The position numbers and the translations under genes are program-made. DNA of 64,000 nt, taken from positions 1 through 64,000 of the forward strand of contig JADGJG010000022.1 in assembly GCA_027596195.1 (NCBI GenBank). Direction: 5' to 3'. Positions 20,848 through 33,934 of this stretch are shown piece by piece. This DNA is from Podochytrium sp. JEL0797. Taxonomy: Eukaryota > Chytridiomycota > Chytridiomycetes > Chytridiales > Chytriomycetaceae. Every line of letters starts with the position of its first letter. The first letter of the stretch is position 1. The notes below the pieces were generated by a model. That model made no database searches, was not told the origin of the DNA, and was given only the letters and a program-made list of their open reading frames with translations.

Positions 20848-23065
20848 TCACCAATCTCCCGGAGTCAAAACATCCGTAACCAGAACCGTCATTTTCTCAG
20901 CACCCTCCGGCACCAACGCTTTGAAATAAGCCTTCTGTCCCAGCACACCTCTCTCTCGAATCAGCGTCGCAATCACTCCAAACTCGGGTTCAGTTGGCAA
21001 AATCGTCTTTGTGAAACTGCGTTCCTTGTCATAAACTAGCATAGGCAACCTTTCCGACGCCATTTGAATCTTGACTGTACGCACACGCTCCGATTTCCCA
21101 GCAGTCGCCTTCATTTGCGCCGCCTTCCGCGCGTCAAACGGCATAATCTGAGCATTTTCCACATTCAAAGTGACAGTCACGATATTGGCCTTCTTGCATT
21201 CGACCTTGTGCCCCCCCTTTTTCCAATCCTCCGTCTGGCATTTGGTCGTGCAATAAGCAGCCGTCAAACACCCCAAACAAATCTTGAGCGAAACCGAGTC
21301 CGATTCAGGAACCCCACAGCACGAGCACCCGCGAGCGGGAGTGGAAGCGGCGGTGTCGCGTTGTCTGGTCGTTTCGACTCGCGTGAGGACCTGGAAAATC
21401 GAAGGACGCGTGCGCGCAATGTTCCAAGGTTTAGTTTCTTCGTAATCAGCCACGTGCGGGTCGCATCCGTATTGGACAAGGAGTTCAACGGATTCTTGAG
21501 CGCCGCCCATCACGGGTTCCATGAGTGCTGTGCATCCGAAACGATTCTGAATTTTGGCGGAAGCTCCTGCCTTGTTTTGGAGCGGTTTGAATTAGTTTGA
21601 ATATCCAAAAAAAGGAGCATCAACTCTCACCTCCAAAAGAATCTTGCCGATTTTCAACGTGACAAGGTTACTCAAGTGCCCCGTAGCATAGAACACAGCC
21701 GTATTCCCAATCACACATCTCGCATTCAATTGAGCCCCCTTCTTGATCAACCATTTCGCACAAGCCGCATGATCCATCCAAGACGCCAACTGCGCAATCT
21801 GTCTCGCGCCCTGGATCGTCAACATCAACGGTGTAAACCGCATCTTGCTGGCTCGCCATTCGAGCATGCTCCATTCCGCATTCTCTTTCAACCATTTGAT
21901 GTCGCCCATGAAACACTTTTTGTGCAGCAACGGACATCCGTCGGGGGGATCAAAATCCATTCCCTCGGCCCAATCGCTGCGCAGAATCTGAGCGAGGTGA
22001 GACTTGTAAGGAGTCTGGTCGCCGTCCTCGGGAAGAAACGGAACCGACGTGTCCGCGAGAGAGGGATCCACCACACACGCCGCCGCGTCGAAATTTCGGG
22101 GAACCGCAGGAGCATCCCCCAACACCATCCTCTGGTGCAACTGATCGGCAAGCCGGTCCATCATACTCACGGCGCCTGAAGTCGAGGGTCCTCTCAAATC
22201 CGCATGACGAGCCGTGAACGTGTCAAATTCTTTGGGACCCCGGCGTTGATTCAGGAGGTTGTATTTCTCGGTCGCGGAGGGGAGGAAGCGCTCGTCGCCG
22301 GTGGGAAACTCGCGTTTGAACTTGTTGGCAAGGTCGAGCCAGAATTTGGCTGCGTCGATGGAGTTGCGTTCGAGGAGGGCGAGGGTAACCATCGCAAAGA
22401 CTCCGGCGTGGTTTTGACTTCCCTTCGGGTTCAGATGGTAAAGCTTCTGACCCACGTCAATGACTTGATCAAAGGCCTTGTTTCCGAAAAACAAGCAGCA
22501 TTGGTTCGAGAGGGTTTTTGGACATGCGGGGTTGAGGTCCAAGGAGGCTTTGAGGTCGACATTCATTTCGCGGTGGTTTTGGAGCAGAGCGTGGAAGGAG
22601 CTTCGCAGGGAAAGGATGGCGGCCAGTTTGACCTTGTCGTTGCGATCGAGGGCCTTCTGTGCCTGAATGGCATCGCCCAGGCTGCGGATGGCCATGGAGC
22701 TCTGCATGCTGAAGAAGCAGATTCCAGCCTGGACAACGAGGAGGTCTGGGCGCACGGCAAGGTCGTTTTCGCAGGCTTCCATGTTTTGGAGGAGCAAGTC
22801 GCAGGCAGCCTGGCATTTGATTGAGTGAATATAGTTAAGGAGAATATAGCACACTCACGAGGTTGCGAAGGGCATTCTGCGGCAGCTTCGAGTCGATGAG
22901 GAAGCTCCGGGCAGCAAGTTTGACACTCGCAGCGGGATCCGTGGTCGCACACGCCTCGGCAAACAGGGAATTAACATCGATGGATGCGTGGACAACCTCG
23001 GGTGCTGTGGCCTGTTGAGGAGTGCGGGGTTGTCGCTGGCGCTGTGCCTTGTTTTTTTTGGTCAT
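20848..23065 (-). CDS. MYND zinc-finger protein with helical and ankyrin-like repeats
   Basis: Three exons (23065-22859, 22809-21631, 21570-20848) give 702 residues. After a basic N-terminus there is a TPR-like helical half (residues about 60-270). Ankyrin-like repeats follow across the second intron (RFTPLMLTIQGA, NTAVFYATGH, FGCTALMEPV, ESVELLVQYGCDP). A MYND finger lies near residues 520-565 (CSCCG, CLGC, AYCTTKCQTEDW, HKVEC). MYND fingers bind proline-rich partner peptides. No SET domain is seen, so it is not an obvious methyltransferase. The C-terminal 130 residues are unassigned. It overlaps nothing and ends before the Cys-rich cluster. Confidence 0.85.
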
Positions 23066-23192
23066 TTCTAATTTTGTTAATTAAGAAAGGAATGAGAGAG
23101 ACGCGACAGAATCAATCTTTCCAAACACGCTTCGCTTCGATCTCTCGGCGGAAAATCCTTCCGCAAAAACATTCCGCAAACTCGCTGAAACC

Positions 23193-24336
23193 ATGCCACC
23201 GAGCGGGACTGCCACATTCACAACTTTCAGAGGCATCAAGCTGCACGCACTGACATGGGGACAGGATACACCTACCGCTCATCGAATTCTCGCACTTCAT
23301 GGGGTAAGACAACAGCCACCTTACTAATGTTGCGGTAGTGGCTCGACAACGCAGCCACATGGGATCTGTTTCTCGACCGAGTGTTCAAGCTGTCGCCCCC
23401 CAACTCATTTTACGTTGTTGCCCTGGACTTTGCGGGCCACGGAATCTCAGATCACAGGTTTGTGACCCACTGATTCGGCGACATTGTTCTCGACCAATCT
23501 GTGATACCACAAATGAAATTAGACATCGCGAATCAAACTATTTAATTTATAACTACGTCGAAGACGTCGCATCGGTGGTCGAGTCGCTTGGTAACGTGCC
23601 GCAAAATCGAGGAATTCGTTCTGACTTTCTATTCCGCAGGATGGAAAAACTTCTCGCTGCTTGGACACAGCATGGGTGCCGGGGTTTCAAGTATGGCTGC
23701 TGGATTCCTTGCTCCAAAGATCGCGTCCGTCACTGCAATCGAAGCGCTCGGACCACTCGCTCGAAAATCGACCGCGTTCGGTATGAGTAATTCTCCCTCA
23801 TGTTAATCTTTTGACCACCCATCCTCAATTCAAAATTTATAGAAACTGCTGCTGCAGGCATAACCTCGCGTTCCGCAATGAACGCTTCGCAATCCAAACT
23901 CTCTCGATTCTCTTCCATTGACGAAGCTGTCCAAGTCCGAATGAAGACAGGAATGCACTACATTTCTGAAACCGGAACGCGCCTTCTCGTTGCCCGCGGT
24001 GTGCGTCCAGTCAAAGAAGGTGGATTCGAATGGAGTTCGGACCCGATTGCTGTGAAAGGCACCCCTTTCAACTACAGTGAGGACGACGTAGCGTCGTTCC
24101 TGAACCGCATCGAATGCAAAGTGCTCAATATCTACGGGGATCAAGGACTTTTTAAGTGGTTCAACTTGCAGGGGCTTGGGGCAAGAACGAATCATGTCAA
24201 GGACTTGAAGGTGGTGCATTTGCCGGGAGGGCACCATCCACATTTGGAGCCTGATACGGTGGACGCTGTTGTCTCCACGTTCTTGGACTTTATGTTCAGC
24301 ACGGTTCTCGTGAGCAAGGGGGGCAGCAAATTGTGA
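23193..24336 (+). CDS. Alpha/beta hydrolase, SERHL-like
   Basis: Five exons (23193-23303, 23339-23457, 23523-23590, 23640-23780, 23843-24336) encode 310 residues, typical of serine-hydrolase-like (SERHL/MEST) proteins. Visible are LHGWLDNAATWD across the first intron (oxyanion-hole HG), ALDFAGHG, the nucleophile elbow GHSMGA, an acidic residue in NIYGDQG and a C-terminal His in GGHHPHLEPD. The triad is complete, so an active esterase or epoxide-hydrolase-like enzyme is likely; the substrate is unknown. Intron 1 is only 35 nt, with an ACTAAT branch-like site, and is among the shortest in the window. The gene is convergent with the GT61 gene, 98 bp away. Confidence 0.88.
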
Positions 24337-24434
24337 GGAATTCACTGCCTGTGAAAGTAATAAAATCGATGTATGCAACCAATTCCCTATTCTCCAAAAG
24401 GTTTGCGTGTTTCTGTTTCGCCCAAATTTCAACC

Positions 24435-25886
24435 TCATATCCTTTTATTCTGGGCATCCCAACCCGCGTTTGTGCCATTGCAAGCGATCCTCAAAAACTG
24501 CAATCCTTCATCCAAATCGCGTTCAAAGATGCCCAAATCGGCCACGTAATCAACGCTCTTCAGTGCCTCCTTCTCTGCTGTCGTCAACCCACACCCTTCT
24601 TTCCACATATCCCCCGTAGTGCACGTTTTTTGAATCTTGGCATACAATTTGTGCACGTATTCGCGAGAACCTTTGTCAGGAGCGTGTCCCACACTATTAA
24701 TGTACTTTAACCTCGCCATCTGCCCCAACACGCGAAAAGCAGGTTTGTAAACCACCGACACTTCCATCACAACCGCGTTCCGTCTCGCAAATAGCATATT
24801 TGCAAGCTGAGAGCTATGCGAGGAAATGATTAATCCATACTGAGAGATTATCTGCGCCTGTTGCAGTAAACTCTGCGACCCGTTGAGATCCAACACATCT
24901 ACTTGCGACACGCCTTTTCCATTCAGCAGGGATATGACTTGCTCCATGTTCTTCATTTTGCGTTGCCGCCCCTTTTTGGTGTGTTTGCGCACGAGGACGA
25001 GGGCTTTGAGCGGGGGGCACGTGTCGCTCGTGATTCCGGGCAATTGGAGGCGCTTTTCAGCGTTCCCGCGGAAAACGTCAAGGTCCAAAGGACTCGTTGC
25101 ATACACTTCAGATAACCTGCTCGTGTAAACGCTTTCGAAACAACGCGTCGTGTTTCCATGCCGCGCTTCATATTCATGCGATTGGGTGCTCAGGAACTCG
25201 ACGGACGCGAGATTGGGCAACGTGTGAGCGTCTTGCGCGATTTCGAGGAGGGTTGTTTCGTATGGGTTCAGGGGGGATGGGTTGTCTTGGAAGAGGATGC
25301 GTTCGAAGGAAGGGAGCGAGTAGTAGATTGAGTGAAGAAGAATGGAGTGGAATTGTATCAAGGAGAAGGCGTAATGCGCGACATGGTGGCGTGGGAGCCA
25401 TTGGTACATTAACCATGTTGGTTTGGTTTCAAAGGTTTGTGGATACATCACGGATTCAAACCGCACTCCGCTCCGTTTCATGCATATGCAAAACGCGTCA
25501 ATGGATTTTATACACCCTTTGTACTTTTCGTTTAACCGATCGGCAGCTTCCGGTGTCGTTGTGTACATAACGGTTTCATTCGACGCAATGCATACTAGTT
25601 GGAGCTCGCACACCTCGTATCGGAATTTGTCTTGGCGATAGGTGTACATTTGGGAGACTATTTCAGGATCGCTAAAGAAGGGAACGCGTTGGGCGATTTC
25701 GATGGGTTCGATTTGTTTGGAAACGGGTTGTTTTGTTTCGTCGTTCGGAGAGTCCGTGTCAAGATGTGTGAGCAGGGAAGGGGCGGTGGAAAGCAGAATA
25801 AAGTAGTACATGCAGAGACCCGCGAGAATGAGTGCGAATGCGGGCAGGGATCGTGTTGCTTCGCGTTGTTTGGATGTGGCTGTCAT
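24435..25886 (-). CDS. GT61-type glycosyltransferase, type II membrane protein
   Basis: A single exon of 483 residues. A short cytosolic N-terminus is followed by one membrane segment (about 14-34, ALILAGLCMYYFILL), as in Golgi glycosyltransferases. The C-terminal third fits the GT61 (DUF563) family: LVLVRKHTKKGRQRKMKN, a Gly-rich turn, QAQIISQYGLIISSHSSQLANMLF and AVVMEV. The usual HGAxLxN core is present as HSSQLAN. GT61 enzymes add xylose, arabinose or N-acetylglucosamine to glycans; the substrate here cannot be told. The start was placed at the ATG before TATSKQ; an upstream in-frame extension would run into the MAEA gene on the other strand. Confidence 0.8.
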   Translation of the reverse strand: MTATSKQREATRSLPAFALILAGLCMYYFILLSTAPSLLTHLDTDSPNDETKQPVSKQIEPIEIAQRVPFFSDPEIVSQMYTYRQDKFRYEVCELQLVCIASNETVMYTTTPEAADRLNEKYKGCIKSIDAFCICMKRSGVRFESVMYPQTFETKPTWLMYQWLPRHHVAHYAFSLIQFHSILLHSIYYSLPSFERILFQDNPSPLNPYETTLLEIAQDAHTLPNLASVEFLSTQSHEYEARHGNTTRCFESVYTSRLSEVYATSPLDLDVFRGNAEKRLQLPGITSDTCPPLKALVLVRKHTKKGRQRKMKNMEQVISLLNGKGVSQVDVLDLNGSQSLLQQAQIISQYGLIISSHSSQLANMLFARRNAVVMEVSVVYKPAFRVLGQMARLKYINSVGHAPDKGSREYVHKLYAKIQKTCTTGDMWKEGCGLTTAEKEALKSVDYVADLGIFERDLDEGLQFLRIACNGTNAGWDAQNKRI

Positions 25887-25921
25887 CTTTGTTGCGCGAA
25901 GGAAAAAAACTTGGCCAGAAA
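25887..25921. promoter_or_regulatory. Very short divergent promoter, GT61 / MAEA
   Basis: Only 35 bp separate the two start codons. The two transcripts must either have very short leaders or overlap at their 5' ends. Confidence 0.7.
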
Positions 25922-27608
25922 ATGAGCGCCGATGCAAAGAAGCTCGAAGGTGCAGTGATCCCCCCACGAACCGCGAACCTTACTCACATCCATTAAACCT
26001 CTTCTGCTCTATCCAGGCATGGTTGCCCTCGAACAATCCCTCGTCAAGGTGAACACAATCCCACCCGCCTCACCAAAAGGCTCACCACCCGAACCCAACA
26101 GGTCCCCCTCGAGCAATTCAAACGCGCCTTCAAAACCTCGCAAAAACATGTCGAAAAGGAATGGATCGCACTCGCCACTTCGGCGGGTGACCATCTGTCC
26201 AAAATCAATGTCAACGCTGGACAAACGGATGAAGCGCTGAAGGTTGTGGATGGGTTGCTGGCGCGGTTTCATGCGTTGAAGAAGAAGGTGTGTATCGGAG
26301 GAGGGAGGGTGGGTGGGAGGCGGAAAGCCGTGGGAGGGTTTTGTCACCCTTTGGATTCTGAACACTCGCTTACACAAAAACTAGTTGCAAGACTCGAAAG
26401 CAGAAGAAGCACTCTACATCAACCGCACTCGCACTCGCTTGCAACACCTCGATGACCTCCTCACAGTTCCATCGCTCGAAAGCCCCGCATTCGCGCGGTG
26501 GAATAAGACACAGGTGGATCGCATTCTCGTGGATTTCATGCTGCGCGAGGGATATTTTGAGTCGGCCAAGGAGCTTGCGATGGATGCTGGAATTGAGGTG
26601 TGTCTCTGCTGTTCTTGCTATTTCGAAACTAGAACTGAAGTCCAAAGAAACTTAGGACCTCGTGGATATTGAATTGTTTGCGCAAAGCAAAATGATTGAA
26701 GACGCGTTGCGCAGAAAGAGCTGCACGGAATGTCTGATGTGGTGCAAAGAAAACAGTTCGGCGTTGAAAAAGATCAAGGTGTCACTATTTTCACTTCGCT
26801 TTTCTCAACGCGTGGGTTTTAAACCTTATATTTTCCTTCCAACTATTTAGAGCAACTTGGAATTCAACCTCCGCCTCCAAGAATACATTGAACTCGTGCG
26901 CGCGTACAAACTGACTGAAGCGATCGCATATCTCAAAAAGCACTTGACTCCATTCGCAGACCAGCATTTGAAAGAAGTACAACTCGCTGCCGCGTTGCTC
27001 GCGTTCGACCCCGAAACTCTTTGTGTGCGATACAAGGTAAGAAAACTTGGTTTCCACTCCCTCCGTCCTCAAATCTCGTTTCGTTTAAATGCGCATGTAC
27101 AACCCAGTCCGTCTTTGATCCCACCCGATGGACCCACCTCATCACCCAATTCCGCTCTAACAACTGCACCCTTAACACGCTCCCCTCCTCCCCCACCCTC
27201 ATCACGACCCTCCAATCCGGTATGGCGGCACTCAAAACGCCGCAATGCTATCAACCCGAGAACCAAAACATCCATTGCCCGCTCTGCCATGCGCAGGTGT
27301 ATCAAGAGCTCGCGGAACTGCTGCCGAACGCGCATCATGTGAATTCGTGTTTGGTGTGTCGGATTACGGGGGAGATTATGAATGAGGATAATGCGCCTAT
27401 GGTGTTGCCGAATGGGTATGTGTATAGTCAGAAGGTAATTAGATTGGCGTTTCTGAGGTTTGGCGGGAGTGTGATTGCACTGACGACGCGTTCTTTTTCT
27501 TTTCAGGCGTTGGAGGAAATGGCGCTCAAACACAACGGCACCATCACTTGTCCCAGAACGATGCAGCAGTTTCACGTGTCGCAGTTGCGCAAAGCGTTCG
27601 CGATTTGA
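25922..27608 (+). CDS. FYV10: GID/CTLH E3 ligase subunit, MAEA/FYV10 orthologue
   Basis: Eight exons (25922-25949, 26017-26048, 26102-26287, 26385-26597, 26656-26778, 26851-27036, 27108-27434, 27507-27608) encode 398 residues, the usual MAEA length. Domain order is an N-terminal coiled coil, LisH (DRILVDFMLREGYFESA), CTLH (WCKENSSALKK, FNLRLQEYIEL), CRA, and a C-terminal RING-like domain with CPLC, CLVC and CPRTMQQF. In yeast Fyv10/Gid9 pairs with Rmd5/Gid2 to form the catalytic heterodimer that ubiquitinates gluconeogenic enzymes. The first two exons are tiny (28 and 32 bp) and rest on splice phase only. The last exon is short and contains the terminal FHVSQLRKAF block typical of the family. 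Confidence 0.92.
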
Positions 27609-27726
27609 CAAGAGAAGAATATAAAAAAGGAGATAACACGAGATAACTGATTTTGAAAAATCGATTCATCGCTGGTGATCCGCAAATCGAACAAAAAATA
27701 TCCACCAACCACTACACGAAGAAAAC

Positions 27727-29468
<1,742 letters not shown>

Positions 29469-29634
29469 TTCGCGTGGTGGAACCTGGAACAGGCGACATT
29501 CGAGTGGACTCACTTTAATGAGAAGAAATTAGTTCGCGTACTTTGGAGTGTTTGCACTTACCACGGAAGCGCGTGGGGTGCGGGCTTCTCCAGCACTTAT
29601 CATTAGCCAGATAATTATCCTCGAATCGCCGCGC

Positions 29635-30309
29635 ATGGGAAAACACTTTGACGCTCTCGAGCAACACCACCGCGACTTTATCACCAACCAGCACATCTAC
29701 TTCCTTGCCACTGCCTCGTTGTCCCCACACTCGCGTATCAACGTGTCCCCAAAAGGCCACGAATCACTGCGTGTCATTGCCAACAGGGCATTCCACCTCG
29801 ACCTCACTGGCTCTGCCGCCGAAACCGTCGCCCATGTCACCGAAAACGGCAGAATTACCGTCATGATGTGTGCGTTTGAAGGTGCCCCCAACATTCTGCG
29901 CCTGTGGTGCAAGGCGCGTGTCGTGTTGCCCAACGACCAACCCGAGTTTGCTTCCCTCATGCAGGACCTGTACCCTTCTTGGATTGACCAGAAGGGCGTT
30001 AGGAGCATCATCGTGATGGACATTTTGAAAGTCGGCACCTCGTGCGGTTACGCTGTGCCATACTTCGATTTCGTCAAACCGCGCGAAACGCTCGTGAATT
30101 GGGCCAGCAAAAAGTCGGATGATGAGATTGTGGCGTATTGGGCCGAAAAGAATGCGCTGTCGATTGACGGGGTGCCGAATCTGGGGACACCGGGATTCCA
30201 GGCGGTGGTTGGACGCAAGAAGTGGATTCCAAGTCTTGGCCAAATTGGAGCCTATTCAGCCATGCTGGTGATTGGTATCGCGATTGGAATGAAGCTTTCA
30301 AAACATTAA
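29635..30309 (+). CDS. Pyridoxamine-phosphate-oxidase-like FMN-binding protein
   Basis: Intronless, 224 residues. It reads as a flavin-reductase/PNPOx split barrel: an N-terminal helix, FLATASLSPHSRINVSPKG, ETVAHVTENGRITVMMCAF, GAPNILRLWCKARV. These are family strands for FMN binding. The C-terminus ends in a hydrophobic segment (YSAMLVIGIAIGM) with a short basic tail, suggesting tail-anchoring in a membrane. The substrate is unknown. The start is the first ATG; open codons upstream show no similarity. It is convergent with the next gene, 86 bp away. Confidence 0.8.
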   Translation: MGKHFDALEQHHRDFITNQHIYFLATASLSPHSRINVSPKGHESLRVIANRAFHLDLTGSAAETVAHVTENGRITVMMCAFEGAPNILRLWCKARVVLPNDQPEFASLMQDLYPSWIDQKGVRSIIVMDILKVGTSCGYAVPYFDFVKPRETLVNWASKKSDDEIVAYWAEKNALSIDGVPNLGTPGFQAVVGRKKWIPSLGQIGAYSAMLVIGIAIGMKLSKH

Positions 30310-30395
30310 AATATGAGAAGGTGTACTTTTTCGTCTTCTGCGAAATGAAAGTGAAGAAGTTATCTTCTAGATATTTGATTTCGCCCATCTTTTAA

Positions 30396-30932
30396 TTAAA
30401 CCCGATTCGACACTAAACTGAGGATTTCAAAATCCCAAGGAATCACCTCGAACCCGCGTTTCATTAATTCAGGCAAATAGAATCCAGTTTCTTCTCTCTT
30501 CTTTGCTTCCTCAAACTGCTTGGTGACTGTCTCTTTGAAAAACAGAGGAACGCGACCCTCCACCATTGCCTCAATCAGTTCTTGCGCAGACAGCGAACGA
30601 GTGCGCAGAAACCCTTGCCACACGTTGTAAACGAGATTCCCAATGGGCATTCTTGCCATATAAGAAGTTGCATCGCCTCCCATCATTGGATAGCTCGGCC
30701 GTGATGCCGACTGGTCGGGAGTCATTTGGATTCCAAACATGCGTTCAAACGTTTCTTCGGGATATTTGTCGCCTCTCAGAGCCGTCAGAAAGATGTTTTG
30801 CACGATGTAGCTGGAAACTTGGATGCGCGCCTGTGGAGGAAGACCCGAGAGGTTTGCGACGTGCTGGCGTCGCGCTGGATTGTCGGCTGTTTTTTGATTT
30901 TTCATTATAACCTCCCCTTGCTTGTTCTCCAT
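30396..30932 (-). CDS. Conserved-looking protein of unknown function
   Basis: A single frame of 178 residues starting at the ATG before ENKQGE; a second ATG ten codons later is an alternative. No signal peptide, membrane span or zinc motif is seen. It is mixed alpha-helical in character, with QIFLTALRGDKYPEETFERMF-like text and several MxxG turns. I do not recognise the family. Coding status rests on length, composition and fit between neighbours. Confidence 0.6.
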   Translation of the reverse strand: MENKQGEVIMKNQKTADNPARRQHVANLSGLPPQARIQVSSYIVQNIFLTALRGDKYPEETFERMFGIQMTPDQSASRPSYPMMGGDATSYMARMPIGNLVYNVWQGFLRTRSLSAQELIEAMVEGRVPLFFKETVTKQFEEAKKREETGFYLPELMKRGFEVIPWDFEILSLVSNRV

Positions 30933-31318
30933 CAATGCTATTACCTGGAGGAGAAGGGTGGAGTGGGCTTGTCATTGGTGGCTTATCGGTCTTTGTCGTA
31001 ATGTCGTAAAAAAAAAGGATCTGCAAAAAGTCTGGCAAAAAGTGGCCCGGACCCTCCTTTTCCTTTCCGCTTCCAAATGAGTTCTTGGAATTCGGCTGTT
31101 TGAGTTTTAATTAGTTTCATTACGTTGATCACGTCTCGGGAAGAGCATTAGCAAAGAAACCATTTAAGCACGATATAAATCGGGCTTAGCCAGCTCATCG
31201 CCCTTGGCTGTCTATAGGCCGATTACTATTTAACCAGAGAACACACGGAAAAAAGGAAGGTTTCTCTTCATTTTCTTTCTTTCAACATCATCGCGCCACC
31301 CCACTCTGCCGAATCCTT
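30933..31318. other. Gene-free stretch
   Basis: 386 bp between the start of the unknown gene and the stop of the sterol isomerase gene, both on the minus strand. It contains an A run near 31010 and pyrimidine-rich patches. No further gene is seen. Confidence 0.5.
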
Positions 31319-31984
31319 TCACGCCTTCTTCCGCTTCCCTGCCTTCCCCTCCAACTCCGCACAAGCCCTCACAATCACGCTACCACTGCTTCGCACCACC
31401 AACACAGGCACCACAAACCACGGCGCATTAAAACCCCAAAAGTACACCCAGAAATGCAAAATGGCCGGCGAAGAGTGCGTGAACCCATCAAAAATCTCGG
31501 TGCCGTAATAAATAAGGAGTCCGTACAGCTGACCACACGAGACCACCAATTGAACCAAGTGACGCGCCGGGTGGTGATGGTACAAAAGATACGCAGCCAA
31601 AAGGCACCCGGGTCCCCAGAGGACAGCAGTGAATCCCTCCATGACGACAACAAACGGGTCCGACGACATGTACCGCGAATCCGACATGGCGTATTCCTTC
31701 CACACGGCCGAGAGCACGGTTTGGTCCCCTGCGATCGTGGCGTTCGTGAAGGCAAAGTAGCCTTCGACGATGCCGTGGATGAGGGAGCATGTGATGAGCC
31801 AGGTGAAGAGGAGGCGGGTGGGGGTGTCGCGGGTTTTGCGGGAGATGAGCGTCCAGGCGGTGATGAGGGCTGTGATCACGAAGGAGAAGAAGATGACGAG
31901 GGTTTTGGACATGGAGAGTTGGGAGGGCTGGAAGTGCGGAAGGACGAGGGTCCGCGGGAAGAAGGGGTGCGCCGGTTCGGTCAT
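31319..31984 (-). CDS. EBP: EBP-type sterol delta8-delta7 isomerase
   Basis: Intronless, 221 residues. It has the EXPERA fold pattern: four hydrophobic spans and the family core SLIHGIVEGYF, SAVWKEYAMSDSRYMSSDPF, MEGFTAVLWGPG, SCGQLYGLLIYYGTE, and a Trp in FNAPWFVVP. The His and Glu positions matching the human catalytic residues (HxxxEG, MExxT) are present. EBP moves the sterol double bond from C8 to C7 in the endoplasmic reticulum. Most studied fungi use the unrelated ERG2 for this step, so an EBP gene here is notable. The start is the ATG before TEPAHPFF. Confidence 0.9.
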   Translation of the reverse strand: MTEPAHPFFPRTLVLPHFQPSQLSMSKTLVIFFSFVITALITAWTLISRKTRDTPTRLLFTWLITCSLIHGIVEGYFAFTNATIAGDQTVLSAVWKEYAMSDSRYMSSDPFVVVMEGFTAVLWGPGCLLAAYLLYHHHPARHLVQLVVSCGQLYGLLIYYGTEIFDGFTHSSPAILHFWVYFWGFNAPWFVVPVLVVRSSGSVIVRACAELEGKAGKRKKA

Positions 31985-32219
31985 TGCGAATCGCGTGTTT
32001 TTTTTGGTCGCGTAAAAAATCGGATCAAGCCCGATCAGGCCATCGCGAAATTGGCGATGACAAATTTCCTGGTTTGAATCAAAAAACTCACGTCGGGACG
32101 AAAGAAAAAGGCAGTTTAACGTATCGCGTGTACGAGTCGGGCATTTGTTTGTTTCGATGTTAAATTTTGTCACAAAGAGAAGGTACGAAGGAAATGGCCT
32201 TATTTTATTCTATCAATGT

Positions 32220-33806
32220 TTACAACAATCCAACCACGACGGCGCATTTAATTCCATCTTTGATTGGAATCCCAGTGGTACCAGCAGCGCAACTGGACGA
32301 GAACGCGTTCTCTTGGCTGAAATATGCCGGCCAACCCCAACATCCGGGCTGCTTGAACGATTGCACTGTCTCCAATGACCGATGCTGTTAAAACATATCA
32401 GCAAGTGGGTCAAAGCCTGAGCAAAAAATGATATCTCACCGAATCCGCCGAATATGCTGTCACCCGAAACCACACCTTCGCCTCCGTCCGCAGATCCACC
32501 CATACCCCATCATTGGGCTCTTGCCCAGCCACATCCATCTTTGGCGGCATCCGTTGCAAAAATATTCCCAACGTTCCCGTTGCCGTTGACACTTTCACAT
32601 ACAACAGCCACATGGACCCCGCATGAAAAAAACTCTGCGTGGAATAAACGTTCGTGCCACGATGTTTACGCGCTTGCTCAAGCTGTGCGACGGGGAATTC
32701 GTATCCGAAGCGGAAGGGCGGGTGTGGGAGCGAGTTCCAGGGAGAAGGGGTTTTGATGAGGAGGAGCGAGCGTGCTCGCGTATCGTCGCAGGCTTTTGGC
32801 GCCGTAGGAATTTCAGGAGAGTATTCGTCCTTGGGAATGTCGTAACTCAATCCCAGTATGGCACAGGGGCATGACAGCATGTGTTGTTGGATCAGTTCGC
32901 GTAAGGGGGGTGATGCCTTCACTTCGGTTCCGGAATCACCACTGTGAAGCTCCAGTGCCGCCGTGTATTTGCAAATCACAAACTCGTTACGCGCCGTAGC
33001 CAAATCTGCGGGTCCAAACTCGTCGTTTCCCCCTTCGACTTCTTCCTTCCCGACAAGTGTATCGTCTGACGCACACAAGCTCATTCTTCGATCCTTCTCC
33101 CAGTCTTTATAACTTGGTGTCTGCCAAGCTTCCAATACGCGTCCGAAAATGTCCCATCGTGCCTGTTCCCCCGCCACGAACAAACAATCCGAAGACAGCA
33201 CGTTGGCCAGCCAATACAGCGGCATGATCTTAAAATCGAAAACAAATGTCGAAATGTGTTTGGAGAGGTAAAGGAGACACGCGTCAATAATGCCGTCACA
33301 GGCGGGGCCGTAATGACTTGTGTGGGCAAACGTCAAATAGTGAGGTAGAGTTCGGGGATTCAGATTCGTTTGGATAAATTCTTGGCAGCTTAGGCAGAGG
33401 GCGTCGTCGTTGAAGAAACTGGCGGTGGCTGTATTTGTTTTGTTGGGATCAGTTTTCGCGATTGCGTGGCTTCTGACAAAACCGCATGCTCACCCAACAC
33501 TTGCATCACGCACTCCTCCGTGAGCTCTGCATACTGAAAGGATCCATATATCCTTGCTATCAAGATCTTGAATGCAGGAAGTGTAATGTTGGGATCGTCA
33601 AACTGCAGTTGCCACGCGCGTTGGTGGCTTTCGATCCAGGCCCCTTCGAGGACGGCTCGGAAATAGGGGTTTGAGATGAGGATGATGCGATGCAGGTGGA
33701 AGGTGGTGTTGAAGGCTTCGATGGTGATGTCTGAGAATTGTTGTGTGTGGAGAGTGGACTTGAGTGACGTGAGCAGGGCGTCGATGTGGCGGTGTTTGTT
33801 GTCCAT
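32220..33806 (-). CDS. BTB/POZ-domain protein
   Basis: Three exons (33806-33494, 33428-32440, 32384-32220) encode 488 residues. The BTB domain occupies about residues 10-125: FSDITIEAFNTTFHLHRIIL, NPYFRAVLEGAW, ILIARIYG. It crosses intron 1 into VLATASFFNDDALC. This junction is the evidence for the donor GTGAGC at 33493 and the acceptor ending at 33429. The middle has an acidic, low-complexity part. The C-terminal exon restores a GW-containing segment and an IKCAVVVGLL ending, as in fungal BTB proteins of this layout. BTB domains dimerise and often bind cullin-3; the partner here is unknown. Confidence 0.82.
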
Positions 33807-33934
33807 GTTGTTTTGACAATTTTTTTTACAGAAGTGGGGGACGTTATCCGAGGCAGGCCTTCGCTTGAAACAAGAGTTGGATTGAGGTCGCTGTCGAAAA
33901 TTTCGATTGGCTTTTATTACGTTTCAAGCAGAAC

